DNA of 64,000 nt from Rattus norvegicus (Eukaryota > Chordata > Mammalia > Rodentia > Muridae), in contig NW_026947400.1 in NCBI RefSeq assembly GCF_036323735.1, forward strand, positions 1,441,416 to 1,505,415, given 5' to 3'. The notes under the pieces were generated by a model, which worked only from the letters and a program-made list of their open reading frames with translations, had not been told where the DNA came from and made no database searches. A program made the translations under genes and the position numbers. Below are positions 1-11,849 of this stretch, one piece after another (positions within the stretch are counted from its first letter, which is position 1; the number at the start of each line of letters is the position of its first letter).

Positions 1-1996
1 CTTCTCCTCCTTGCTTCCTTCTCCTCCCTTCACACTCCCAACTGTGCCATCCTCTCCCCCTCCTGCTCAGGTTCCACTGGCTCAACTGTCAGCAACTGTC
101 CTCTCTAACCCTATTCTCTGAATCTAATCCCCCTCTTGCTCCTGACATTTCCCTCTGTCCAAATCTCACGCTCTTGCCTTTATTTAACAAATTCAGAGAA
201 AATTTCAAGGCAAACCACAACATTCTATCAATTCTAAAATCAATATGCAACTTAAAACTCAGGGCTTTAGCCCAAAATATATCCATCACTTAAGCTCTCT
301 ACCCGGAGCCACAGATTTTTCTTTAACCTTAATAACTTCTACAATATATGTCTGCATTCACTCTGCCTGCTGTTACAGACATTTATCACAACTCTCAACT
401 TGGTGGTAGTGACTAATTTTTCCTTATCTAAGTTCTGAAGCTTTTATGAAAATCCCCCCTGTTTCAGGAAATGTCCCTACACTCTTCTTTCTAAAACCAA
501 ATTTTATCACTTTTTAATAATACCTTTAATAATGAAGTACCTTGTGTAGCTAGGATTTAATCCCAAAATTCACTTGGAGCCCACCTTAAAAAGAATATGA
601 GTATCCTGAAAAACTTTCTAAACAACTTTCTTTAAAAAGCAGCTTTAATCTCTTAACTCTCTGAGCTGCCCTTACTTATCACAGAGCAGCGGACCTACAG
701 CCTGTCAGTACAGGCTGCTTCGCTTTTTCATTGTTTGAATTCCTGGCCTTAAGTTATCACATGCCTTAACATAGAGCCTGTGTCCTCTTACTTAGAAAAT
801 AAAACTTTTCAGTAAACTCTAAGGAATGCTATTGGATTCTTGATCATCACCTTGGTTCATGATCTGTTGTAAAAAGAGAAAAGAAAAAAGTAATGTTGCC
901 TTTTACACCGCTAGCACTGGCACCATATTGTCCCATGATATCTGGTAGATATCTTTGGGAAAACACATCCCCACTCCTTGGCTGCCCAGTGTCTCTTGCT
1001 GCCACACACTTTCCTATCCTCAAACCCTCATGTAAAAGAACACACAACACAATAATTTTGACCCAATTAATAAGATATAATTGCCCACTTAAACAAACAA
1101 AGCACTTTACCATCTATCCCTTAGGAACATTAATACCAACCTGTAAATACAGAGAGCAGAATCTTGACTTCACCTTCAATGGCTTCTCACCCTCTCCTCT
1201 TGCTGTCTCTCCCTTTTCCTCTAGTCTCCTCCTCTCCTTTCAAACATCTCTCCCGCCCATCCTTCCTTCTCCTCCAATGACAGGATTCCTTCTATCCTGT
1301 TCCTGCCCCTCACATGTACTTTACAAATTCAATGGGAGGTGGTTCTTGTGAAGTCACCTGAGTTCTGAGTACAAGACTAGGCAACTATCCTTGGGCCAGT
1401 GGATTTAGCATCAAAATACAGATAACTTCAGGGCAAACCACAACAAGTAGCTTTGATATCCTAGTGAAATCTTTCAAGCCATTAAAAATTGCAAATGTGA
1501 ACATGTACTAATTTTCTTCTCTTGCTTGATGGTGAAAAAAAGTGGTACCCAACACTGTATGAGACCTAGTATTACATAATACACGTAGAGAAAACAAATT
1601 ACTCCCAAGGCCAACGTAACTTCATAAGTAAGCAATTTGTTATAAAGTAACAAAGAACAAACAAAGTACTTTTTTCAGTTGGTTTCCCTTCACTGTAGGC
1701 AGCAATTTGAATTTCTAGAGCAATGGTTAAGTATTGTATTATTTATCATTAAAAGTACCCTCATAAGAATCTTTAAAAAAAAAAAGAAATCTAAACATCT
1801 GTATAAAAACGTCATATCTGCTTTAAATGATCAGAATATACGTCTGTGATTGGAAATCCTTATTAAATCTTATCAGGAAGCTGAGGGTAAAACTGGGTCA
1901 GAAATCAGTCATCAACAGTCCAGCTTCTGTGACAGTCACACCATTACCTGTGCCACCATTGTTCTTGATCCCAGCCTTTCCGAACTTCAAATTGTT

Positions 1997-2054
<58 letters not shown>

Positions 2055-2490
2055 TTATTTTACATCAGAGACAGTAGTGGAAACATCTTAGCCAGCTTCA
2101 CGAACAATTTTATTTTCCAAAAATCTTTTTAAGGGTTGTGGTCGTCTCTGACCATTGTACATTTCTTCAGACAATGATGAAAGCACTGATCTGCCCCAGA
2201 GGCAATCCCTAAAAGACCTTGACCACTGTTATTGCCAATACCAATGGTGCTGCCTTGTGAGTGGTGGGAATCTCCATGAGGATTTTCATGCACTTCTTAG
2301 ATTAAGAGAGATATGAGTGGTATAACTGAGCAACAGTCTGCATGAAGTCCTCGTTGGGTTCATGACTCACCAAGGTCCAATGAGGCTGTGCTGAAGAGTG
2401 GGCCATAACCCAGGAGTTCTAAATCTCTATGCCATTTCTCCTTCTCAGGCCTTGGCCATACTCCATGTCAGAACCAAACTTGAACCATTC
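1..2490. other. Decayed non-coding flank, possible LTR remnants
   Basis: No gene is recognisable here. The first 200 bases and about 1150-1350 are pyrimidine-rich, and both are followed by a similar stretch containing GGCAAACCACAAC (near 212 and 1433), so the two may be related repeats. Around 600-870 there is an AATAAA-like signal (near 799) in an LTR-like setting, but I cannot assign a family. The open frame at 893-1351 has a low-complexity composition and no visible domain. The block at about 2060-2480 reads on the minus strand like a decayed mRNA-derived copy, but I cannot name a parent. Confidence in any specific family is low. Confidence 0.3.
1999..2051. repeat. (AT)n microsatellite
   Basis: Uninterrupted alternating AT of about 53 bases. 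It produces artificial Ile-Tyr-rich open frames that should not be read as genes. Confidence 0.97.
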
Positions 2491-2529
2491 TTTTACCATG
2501 GATAGAATTTCAAATACTCTACTGATAGT

Positions 2530-2818
2530 GGGCATCCTTACATTGTCCTTGACTTTAATGGAATTGATTTATGTTTCTCTCCATTTAGGTTGATGTTGGG
2601 TACCGACTTGCAGCTCATTGCTTCTATTATGTTTCTGCATAGGACTGGTATCCCTGCTCGCTCTTATCCTTTTAACATGAAAAGGGTTTCGAATATTTTT
2701 GCAAGCCTTTTCAGCATCTAATCAGATTATCATGTGATTTTTTTCTTTTATTTTCATTAGGTAGTGCATTATATTGATGGATTTTCAGAAATTGAACCAT
2801 CCCTGCCTCCCACTAGAA
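2530..2818 (-). mobile_element. L1 ORF2 reverse-transcriptase fragment, antisense
   Basis: Read on the minus strand, this matches the middle of rodent L1 ORF2. It includes the segment for the hallmark stretch around 'LDAEKAF' in decayed form and the nearby region for 'GMQGWF'-like residues. It carries many substitutions and no open frame. It abuts a forward L1 piece starting at about 2820. The inverted piece lies downstream of the forward piece in L1 order, so simple twin-priming inversion fits poorly and two separate insertions or a rearrangement are more likely. Confidence 0.75.
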
Positions 2819-4826
2819 ATTAATAATTGCACAGCATAACCTACAGAAGTGTTCTCATATTCACACACATACTCTAACAGCTCCTCCAAAAAACAAAAAC
2901 GAAACATGTTAACAAAAAAAGCCATGCACCCTACAGAACATATCTAATACTCACATACACACTCAAACATCCCAATCGAAAAAACAAAAACCAAAAAATA
3001 TGCAATCAAAAAAAAATAACCATGCTTCGACAACATCAAAATAGAATGAACTAAATATCACTTATCATTAATGCCTTTAAGCATTAATGGCCTCTACTCA
3101 ATAGTAAAAGAACACAGGCTATCACAATGGATTTAAAAACAGGATCTATCCTTCTGTTGCACTCAAGAAACACAATCCAGCAACTGAGATAGACACAACC
3201 TCATACAAAGGTGTTTGAAAAGCTTTTCCAAGCAAATAGACACAAGAAACAAATGGTGTAGATATTCTAACATCCAGCAAATCAGACATGCAACCAAAAG
3301 TAATCAATAGAGTTGGGGAAGGACAATTCATATGCATCAGAAGAAAAATCCACCAAAATGCCATCTCGATTCTAGATGTCTATATGCCAAAGACAAAGGC
3401 AGCAATATTGCTGAAGCTTAAATATCAAATCGAACCTCACAAATGAGTAGTAGGGAATATCAATGTCCTACTCTTACCAAGGGCAGGCCATTGAGACAGA
3501 AATTAAAAAAAAATGATGTAACTAACATGGGGTTCAATTAAGTTGACCTCACTGGTATCTACATAATAATTCACCTGAATACAAAAGTAAACACTCTCCT
3601 TTCAGTACCTCATGGAACCTTATCCTAAACTGATCATGTTCTCACACTCTAAAAAAGCCACAAGGGATACAGAAAGACTGTGCTAACCATTGTATTTTCT
3701 CAGATGACAATGGATTAAAACTGGACTTCAACAATAAGAAAAAGTGTATAAACTCATTGAAATTCAATAACTCGCAACTGAAGAACCATCAGTTCAGAGA
3801 AGACATAAAAAAAAGCATTCCTAGAATTCAAAGAAAATGAAGGCACAGCTTCTCCAAACTTAAGGGAAATAAGGAAAGCATTGCTAAGAGGAACATGCAT
3901 ATGCAGCACAAGGCGCTTTCATAAAGAAACCAGAGAGAACCAACACTAGCAACTTCCCAGCACACCCTAAATCTCTAAAATAAAAAGAAGCAAATACATA
4001 TTAAAGGAGGAGACAGCAAGAAATAATCAGACTCGGGGTGAAAGTGGTACATCAGAAACAAAGAATACAAAGATCAACAAAAAAAAAAAAATAGCTGGTT
4101 CCTTGCGAACATCAACAAGACAGACAAACCCTAAGACAGATAATGTACTAGGAGGAGAAATAGCATCCAAATCAGAAATGATCAGGGAGCCACATCGATG
4201 GACATTGATAAAAGTCACAAAATCCTTAGGTCTCACTTCAGAAACCTGGTGGTTACACAATTTGAAGCTCTGAATGAAATGGATGATTTTGTAGATGGAT
4301 AACACTGACCACATGTAAACTGAGGTAAGATAAACTATGTAAATAGCTCTACAACACCTAAAGAGACAAAAGAGTAATTAAAAGTTTCCCCACTGAAAGA
4401 GCCACAAGGCCAGATTGTTTGAGCACAGAGTCCTACCAGATTTTCAAAGAATTCTCAACATACTCCAAAAAACAGAAACAGGAGGAAAATTGCCAAACTT
4501 ATTCCGTGACAGCACAGTCACCCTGACACCTAAATCACAAAAGGACTCAACACAGCAAGAATTTCAGACGAACTTCCCTTAAGAACATAGGTGGAAAAAA
4601 TACTAGGTAAAATTATAGAAAACAAAATCCAAGGACACATGAATATTCCATCCAGTGCCATCTAGTAGGCTTCCTCCTGTAGCTGCAGGAGTGGTTCAGT
4701 CTATGAAAATCGATCAAAGTGATTCACCATATAAGCAAACTGAAGTGTAAAAAATTCTGCCCTCAGCATTTCACAATAACTTGTGAGCTAAACATGGAGT
4801 TAAACTTTGTTGAAGTTGCATATAAA

Positions 4827-4829
<3 letters not shown>

Positions 4830-4882
<53 letters not shown>
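4830..4882. repeat. (TA)n microsatellite inside old L1
   Basis: Perfect alternating TA of about 53 bases at the point where ORF2 sequence jumps from the reverse-transcriptase region to the C-terminal region, so it marks an internal deletion or rearrangement of the L1 copy. Confidence 0.95.
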
Positions 4883-4885
<3 letters not shown>

Positions 4886-6211
4886 AGCTATACTACTCCT
4901 GGCCTTATAACTGAAAAGACCTCTGCCATACCTCAAGGACATGTGCTCCATAAGTTTCCTTACTGCTTTCTTCATAATGAGAAGGAAATAGAAATAACCC
5001 AGATGCCCCTCAATTAAAGAATGGCTACAGAAAATGTGGTTCATTTATAGTATGGAATACTATGCAGCTATGAAAATGAGTACATTGTGAGGATGTAGTC
5101 AAGTAGATGGAATGAGAAAGTATTGTTCTGAATGAGGTAATTGAGACACAAAATAAGATGTACATATTCACTTAAAAGAAGGTATTAGCCATAAAGTACA
5201 GAATTCACAAGCTACGATCTACGGGACCAAAGAAGCTAAACAAGAAGAAAGGCCTAAGAAAATGCTTAAATTTCACTCAGAAAGATGAATAAAATAATGA
5301 GAGTAGGCAGATGGAAGGAAAGGATTGGGTGGTGAGAGGATGGGAAGGGAAATGGGGTTTGAGAATCATTTCTTGGGAGAGACGGGCAAGAGGGACAGAG
5401 GGCCAAGAGAATAAACTGAAATCAGTGACTGTCCAGGGTGGGTGATATCTGTATTATTTGCCTGCAATCTGGGATGTGTGAGGCTACCCCAGCATCCATG
5501 AGGGTGACTTTAGCTGAGATTCGTAGCAGTGGGGATACGGGTACTGAAATGGTCACTTTCCATAGCCACAGAGGACCCAGGGTGGAAGGATAATAACCCA
5601 AACACACTCCCAAAATTTTGACACAGAATTTGTCCTCTCTATAAGAAACACAAGTACAGAGATGGAAGAGGAAATGAGGGAATGGCGACAAGGTAAGAGG
5701 CCGGATGTGAGACTTATCCTATGGGCAAACAGCAAACCCTGACATTATTAATGGTCCTTTCTTATGTTTGCAGACAGGAGGGTAGCATTATTGTCCTCTG
5801 CAAGACTCAACAGAGCAGCCGACTGACACACGTGCACAGACATACGGCCAAATATTGAATGGAGCTCAGTGAGTCTCACTGAAGGGCTGAGGGAAGTGTA
5901 GACAGAGACAGAGGAGCACAATGATCTTCAGGTGGGGTCACTAAACCAGTCACTTGTCTGTGGATCCTGTTCTCCTACCCGGGCTGCGTTTTCAGGACCT
6001 GGTGGGAGACGATGAATGTAGTTGAGTAGAGACTTGATGTGCCAGGGGAGAGGGTGAACCCAGAGGGGTCCTCCACTCTCTCAGATAAGAAGGGGAGAGG
6101 ATAGAAGGAGGGAGTATTAATGGTAGGAGCCTGGAGGAGTGTGGTTCCAAGGCAGCATTCAGAATGCTACCTGGTGAATAGATGAAACCATTCTAGCAAG
6201 GGACTCAGGCA

Positions 6212-6283
6212 TGACATCACTGGGAAGGGTGCGGGACATCATGGGTGTGGGACATGACATCATGGTGGTGGGGCATGACATCA
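6212..6283 (+). repeat. Short minisatellite carrying three TGACATCA octamers
   Basis: A G-rich degenerate repeat of about 21 bases. The octamer TGACATCA occurs at 6212-6219, 6255-6262 and 6276-6283, with a further degenerate copy (GGGACATCATGG) between the first two. It sits directly against the outer edge of inverted-repeat arm 1. The octamer is a CRE-like half-decayed site, identical to the one in the tandem-array units. Whether it binds anything is unknown. Confidence 0.7.
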
Positions 6284-7948
6284 CGATTATCCATCAGAAG
6301 TAATTATCTGGCTAAACATTCATCAAGAGTGTCAGCTCCACAGGCTCACTGAAGATCCTAAACCATAGTTGTTAGTGAAGTTATATATAGAAAAACCCAG
6401 TCAATATCTTATCTTGTGTCCTTTCACCTGTACCAAATCGTTTGATCTCTTTGTTTGACTCTTGATAACTGTTTTGGAACCTCTTGGAATGTGTTCTGAG
6501 TAGGATTAAGTCTGTTTACTCTCTCAGAACAGTTAACTGGTGACACCTGGGAGACTGGCAGAGTTGTCACTGGAATTTTGACTAATAGAAAGAGACTTAT
6601 AGCAGTCCCACTATAAAAGAGCTTAATAACCATTGATATAATTTTAAGATTTATTGTAGGATCGTTATTAAGACTAAAGAATTCATCTACTTGTCTGTAT
6701 ACTAACACTACGGGACAGTACAACTTCATAGGCCTGCAGAGATGTGCTCCAAAGGTGCTATAACTCAATTATTGTTATATATGTCTAATAATAACAACAG
6801 GAATAGCATTTTAATAGCAGGAAACTTTCCCAAAATGAATCCATTACAACCTTGCTTAATAAGGGTGTACCAGTTGTGGATTATAAAGTAATCCGATGCT
6901 GTTCATCTGAAGATGATCACCTGCCACTTATTAGCTTGTCCAGTCATGGCTCCTGACACTTTCTTCTCAGTCCCACATAGTACCTTCTCCAAAACTGACA
7001 ATATGATCCATCACAAAACAGGCCTCAACAAATACAAGAAGACTGAATTAATCCCTTGCATCCTATGAGATCACTAAACACTAAGAATGGTCTTCAATAA
7101 CAACAAGAACAACCAAAGACCCACATATACATGGTAGCTCAGGAATGATTTACTCGAGGAGAACTTGTTCAAGAAAGAAATAAAGAAAAAATTAAAGACA
7201 CTTTTGAATTTAATGAAAATGAAGCCATAACTTGGGAACACAAAAAAGAAATGCTAAGAGGAAAACTCATAGCTCTGAGAGCCTCCACAAAGAAACAATT
7301 GCTATGATCCACTAGCAGTTTGACAGAACACCTGAAATCTCAGAACCAATACAAATCCAAATACACCAAGAGGACTAAACAGCAGGAAATAATCAAACTC
7401 CAGACTGAAATCAACCAAGTAGAAACAAAAGGAATTATATAAAGAATCAACAAAACCAGGAGCTGGTTCTTTGAAAAATCCAGAAATAGGCAAATCCTTC
7501 GTATTCAAATTAAAAATAACAAAATCAGAATTGAAATAGAGATATAACCATAGAAAATGAGAAAACTCGAAAAATTATCAGATCCTACTATAAAAGCCTA
7601 TGCTTAAAAAAACGGGAAAGTAAGGAATAAATGGATAATTTTCTATTCAGATACAAGTTACCAAAGTTGAATCAGGATCAGATAAACCATGTAAATACTC
7701 CCATAACTCATAAAGTAGTAGAAGCAGTCATTAAATATCTCCCAAACAAAGATCCCAGGACTGGAAAGGTTTAGTACAGAATTCTCTCAGACCTTCACAG
7801 AATACCTAATACCAATATTCTCCAAACTATTCAACAATCTAGAAATAGAAGAAACACTACACAATTCTTTCTCTGATGCCATAGTTATGCTTATAACTAA
7901 AGCAAACAAAGACCCATCAAAAAAAGAGAATTTCAGACCAATTTATTC

Positions 7949-8176
7949 ATGAATATCCCTGCAAATATTCTCAGTAAATTTCTTTCAAACCAAATCCAAG
8001 AACACATCAAAACAATCATCCATCATGATCAAGTAGGCTTCATCCTGGAGATACTGGGATTGTTTAATATACAGAACCTGATCACTAATCAAACTAATCC
8101 CACTATAAAAACAAATTCAAAGAAAAGAAAACAATTAATTATCTCATTAGATGCTGAGAAAGCATTTTACAGTTAA
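7949..8176 (+). pseudogene. L1 ORF2 reverse-transcriptase fragment
   Basis: A 75-codon open piece of L1 ORF2 reverse transcriptase. It contains 'HHDQVGF' near residue 26 and ends in 'SLDAEKAF', the conserved block holding the first catalytic aspartate region of L1 RT. It stops directly after that block. Its partner at 37129-37359 is nearly the same length and sequence. It is a fragment only and cannot make a working enzyme. Confidence 0.85.
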
Positions 8177-9233
8177 AAGTCTTGGAAATATCTTAAATTC
8201 AAGGACCATACTGAAGCACAGTAAAAGCAATATACAGCAAACCAGTAGCCAGCATCAAACTAAATGGAGAGAAATTTAATGCAATCCCACTAAAATCAGG
8301 AACTAGACAAGGACACCCACTCTTTCCCTACCTTTTCAATATAGTATTCGAAGTCCTAGCCAGAGTAATTAGACAACAAATGTAGGTAAACAGACTAATA
8401 TTGCAAATGAAGTATTCAAAATGTCACTATGTGCAGATGATGTGGTAGTATATTTAATTGGCCCCAAAATTTCCACCAGTGAATTTATAAGCCTAATAAA
8501 CAACTTTAGCAAAGTGGCAGGGTAAAAAATTGATTCAAACAAATCAGTACTCTACTCAAAAGAGAAATAGACTGAGAAAGAAATTACAGAAATGACACAC
8601 TTGACAACAGTCAAAAAGCATATGAAATACTTCAGTGTGACTCTAACCAAGCAAGTGAAAGATATATATGACAAGAACATATGTCTCTGAAGAATTAAAT
8701 TGAAGGTCTCAGAAATTAGAAAGATCTCCCATGCTTGTGTATTGACAGGACAAATGTTGTGAAAATGTCCATTTTGCCAAAAGCAATTTACAGATTCAAT
8801 TCAATCCCCATCAATATTACAAGTGAATTCTTCACAGACATAAAAATGACAGTTTGCCAATTTATTTGGAATAAAATAAATCCCAGGATAGAGAAAACTA
8901 TTCTCAAAAATAAAAGCATTTTGGGGAAATCACCATCCCTGAGCTCATGTTGTGTTACAGAGCAATGGTGATGAAAAACTGTAATGTATTGGTATTGAGA
9001 CAGGCAGGTAAATAAATGGAATAGAATTGAAGATGCAGAAATGAACCCACACAGCTATGGCCACTTGGAAATTGATAAAAGATCTAAAACCATTCAGTGG
9101 AAAAAACGATAGCATTTTTTAAAAAATTGTGCTGTTTCACCTGAAGGGCAGAATGTAGAAGAATGCAAATTAATCCATTCTTATCTCCTTGTACAAAGTT
9201 TAAGTAAATGTGGATTAAAGTCCTCCACATAAA

Positions 9234-9450
9234 GATCACCAGTGGAACAGGAAGCACTTGGTCCTGGTAAGACTGAAACCCCAGTGAATGTGATTGTTGG
9301 GGGAGGGTGTCAATGGGGGGAGGGTGGGGAGGGGAACACCCATAAAGGGGAGGGGGAGGGCTTAGTGGGATGTTTGCCTGGAAAACTGGAAAGGGAATAA
9401 CACTGGTAATGTAAATAAGAAATACTCAAGTTAATAAAAAAAATTAAAAA
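9234..9450 (+). mobile_element. Short 5'-truncated L1 3' end inserted in arm 1 only
   Basis: About 217 bases of L1 3' UTR ending in ATACTCAAGTTAATAAAA and an A-rich tail. It is flanked by a 17-base imperfect target-site duplication (9217-9233 and 9451-9467, 15 of 17 matching). Arm 2 lacks it: there the ORF2 sequence continues uninterrupted near 36080. It therefore arose after the inverted duplication. The G-rich 3' UTR tract (about 9297-9365) is typical of younger rat L1. Confidence 0.88.
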
Positions 9451-11133
9451 AAAGATCTCCAAATAAAACCAGATACACTGAAACTAACTGATGAAAAAGC
9501 AGGGAAAAGCCTTGAACACTTTAGAATTGGGGAAAATTTCCTGAATACAACACCAACGTCTTTTGTTCTAAGATCAAAAATTGAAAAATGAAACTTCATA
9601 AAATTTCAAAGTTTCTGTAAGGCAAAGGACACTGTCATTACTTCCATACAGCAACTAACATCTTGGGAAAAGATATTTAAAAATCCTATATCCGATGGAG
9701 CACTAATCTACAATATATACAAAAAATTCAATAAGCTATCCTTCAGAGAACCAAATAACACTATTTAATAGTGGACTACAGTTCTAAACACAAAAATTCT
9801 CAACTGATGAATATTGAATGGCTGAGAAGCACCTAAAGATATTTTCAACATCCTTTGTCCTTGGGGAAAAGCAAATCAAAACAATCCTGAGATTCTACCT
9901 CATACCACTCAGAATGGCTAAGATAAAAATGTCAGGTGACAAAAGAGGCTGGCAAGGATGTGGAGAGAAAGGAACACTCTGTCACTGTTGAAATTGCAAG
10001 CTCTTTAAATACTCTGGAAACCGGCTGGAGGTTCCTCAGAAAATTGAACGTAGTATTTACTACTTGAGGACCCAGCTGTACCATTCGATGGCATATATCC
10101 AAAACTTGCTCCAACCTACAACAAGTTCACATACACCACTATGTTTATAACAGCCTTGTTTATAAATGACAGAAGCTGGAAAGAGCCCACATGTCCCTCA
10201 AAAGAGAAACAGATAAGGTGGTACATTTACACAATGGTGTGGTACTGAGGTATTAAATAGAATGACTTCAGGCAATTCATAGGCAAATGGATGAAACTAG
10301 AAAATATCATCCTGAGTGAAGTAACCCTAACACAAATAAAGGCACATGGCATTCACTCACTGCTAAGGGGGTAATCTCTCGAATTTCTCAGATACTAAGG
10401 ATGTGACAGGTTCCCTGGACCTAACATTGATGACATTAGCCAACATACACAACAACAGTGATATTGAACCTGAAGACACCACCTGCAGTAGATAGACACG
10501 GTCCACAGTGCAAGAATGGGACAATTCACCCATCTCTTATTAAATCACAGTTATCCCTGTCTAGTGGAAATGCAGGGCAAAAATGCAGCAGAGGCTGAAG
10601 GAAAGGCCATCCAGAGATCTGCAGACACCAAACTGGACACTGTTGCTGATCTTGAGATCTGCTTGCAAACTGGAGTCTGGTATGCCTAACCTCTGAGAGG
10701 CTCTGCCAGCACAGCCAACCATTGAACTGAGCCTCGAGATCCCAATGGAAGATGTAGGGGAAGGCCTGAAGGAGCTGAAGGGGATTGTAATTAGAGGTCG
10801 AATAACGATATCAATTAAGCAGACACCTCAGAGCTCCCATGGCCCTAACAACCAACCATAGAATGTATATGGTCTGGTACCCTACATATGTAGCTGAGGA
10901 CTGCCTCATCTCACATCAGTGGAAGGGGAAGCACTTGGTCCTTCAGATGCTTGATGTCCCAGAGAAGAGTGATTCTAGAGGGGTGAGGCAAGAATTAGTG
11001 GGAGATTTGGGGAGGCACCCTCTTAGAGACAAAGTGGAGGAGTATACTGTGGGGTGGTTTATTAACAGGGACTGGAAAGTGGTTAATATTTGCAATGAAA
11101 ACGAAAACAATGATTAACAATACTAATAATAAA

Positions 11134-11462
11134 GGAGTGGCATTTTCCATACATTATTTTACTGCACAGGTTAGCTTGGAACATTTATTGTTGCCTAGAT
11201 GCATATTTCTTCCTACAGTTTCTGATTTCTTGTTTTCTGAGGAGTGTAGCCTTAGGGCTTTCTCTTCATTCAAAGAAGGCATAACACTTAACTCCTTTCT
11301 CCAAGCAAGGGTGATTGTAGATATGTCTGTAAAAGGCAGGAGCCATTTGTACAATCTAATTGGGGGTCACCAAAAGAATTAATTACAAGCAAAATTTGTA
11401 ACACGAACATTATGTGTTCAATAAACTTACTAGTATTGAATGCATCCCAGGATTTCTAGCCA
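11134..11462. other. 329-base segment present in arm 1 and absent from arm 2
   Basis: Arm 1 reads AATAATAAAG, then this segment, then GGCAACTGTGTACG. Arm 2, read on the minus strand near 34100, goes straight from AATAATAAAG to GCAACTGCATACG. It is either an insertion in arm 1 or a clean deletion in arm 2. I see no terminal repeats or poly(A) tail that would name it as a transposon. Confidence 0.65.
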
Positions 11463-11849
11463 GGCAACTGTGTACGATAACAAGAGACATTTAGAATTTC
11501 AATATATGTGACTAGAGAAAATACATTCCATTGAGTAGCATACTCAATATTTCAAAAATATCATCATGGAAATAATATTAAGAGCTTTAGGACAAGAAAA
11601 AATAATGAACACCAAGTCACAAGCATCACAGAAACACCTGGAAGTCACATGGAATTCTAATATCAATCACATGCATTCTATGCTCTATTCATATCCTATT
11701 ACATGTTCATTCCCTAACACAGTCCACCAGTGATTTTCTAGTCCCTGCAGTCTCTGAGGAGCAAGGGTCTGGATCAGCTTTTCACATTCGGTTTTGAGGC
11801 TCCAAGACACATGACTGCACCACTGATGGCCTTCAGTTTACAGGAAACT

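Larger units (their letters stand above)
2820..6285 (+). mobile_element. Old L1 (Lx-like) remnant, inter-ORF to 3' UTR
   Basis: Forward L1 sequence. 2820-3040 resembles the A-rich region before ORF2. From about 3040 the endonuclease start of ORF2 is recognisable (the stretch encoding a decayed CxQETH near 3150-3175), continuing to the start of the reverse transcriptase near 4690. There is then an internal deletion across the (TA)n tract at 4830-4882, resuming in the ORF2 C-terminal region and passing into a long purine-rich 3' UTR (about 5190-6285). It is full of stops and frameshifts and not active. The 3' UTR style fits the older Lx group shared by mouse and rat. Its end coincides with the start of the inverted-repeat arm. 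Confidence 0.8.
7000..11131 (+). mobile_element. 5'-truncated L1 in arm 1, ORF2 to 3' UTR
   Basis: It starts inside the end of the ORF2 endonuclease region (the decayed 'SDH' segment near 7070), runs through reverse transcriptase and the C-terminal domain, and ends with an L1 3' UTR (about 10370-11085) and a short A-rich tail. ORF2 is broken by many stops and frameshifts. The longest clean pieces are 7949-8176 and 8735-8971. It is interrupted by a younger L1 tail at 9234-9450. The same element lies in the opposite orientation at 34099-38295 in arm 2, so it predates the duplication. Confidence 0.88.

Noticed and set aside
893..1351. 152-codon plus-strand frame as a real gene
   Set aside because: Pyrimidine-rich Ser/Pro/Leu composition, no visible domain, in a stretch that looks like decayed repeat. 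Length alone is not convincing in 64 kb.
2060..2480. Minus-strand processed pseudogene at 2060-2480
   Set aside because: An AATAAA-like signal and mRNA-like composition are present on the minus strand, but no recognisable protein could be read and no A-tail or target duplication is clear.
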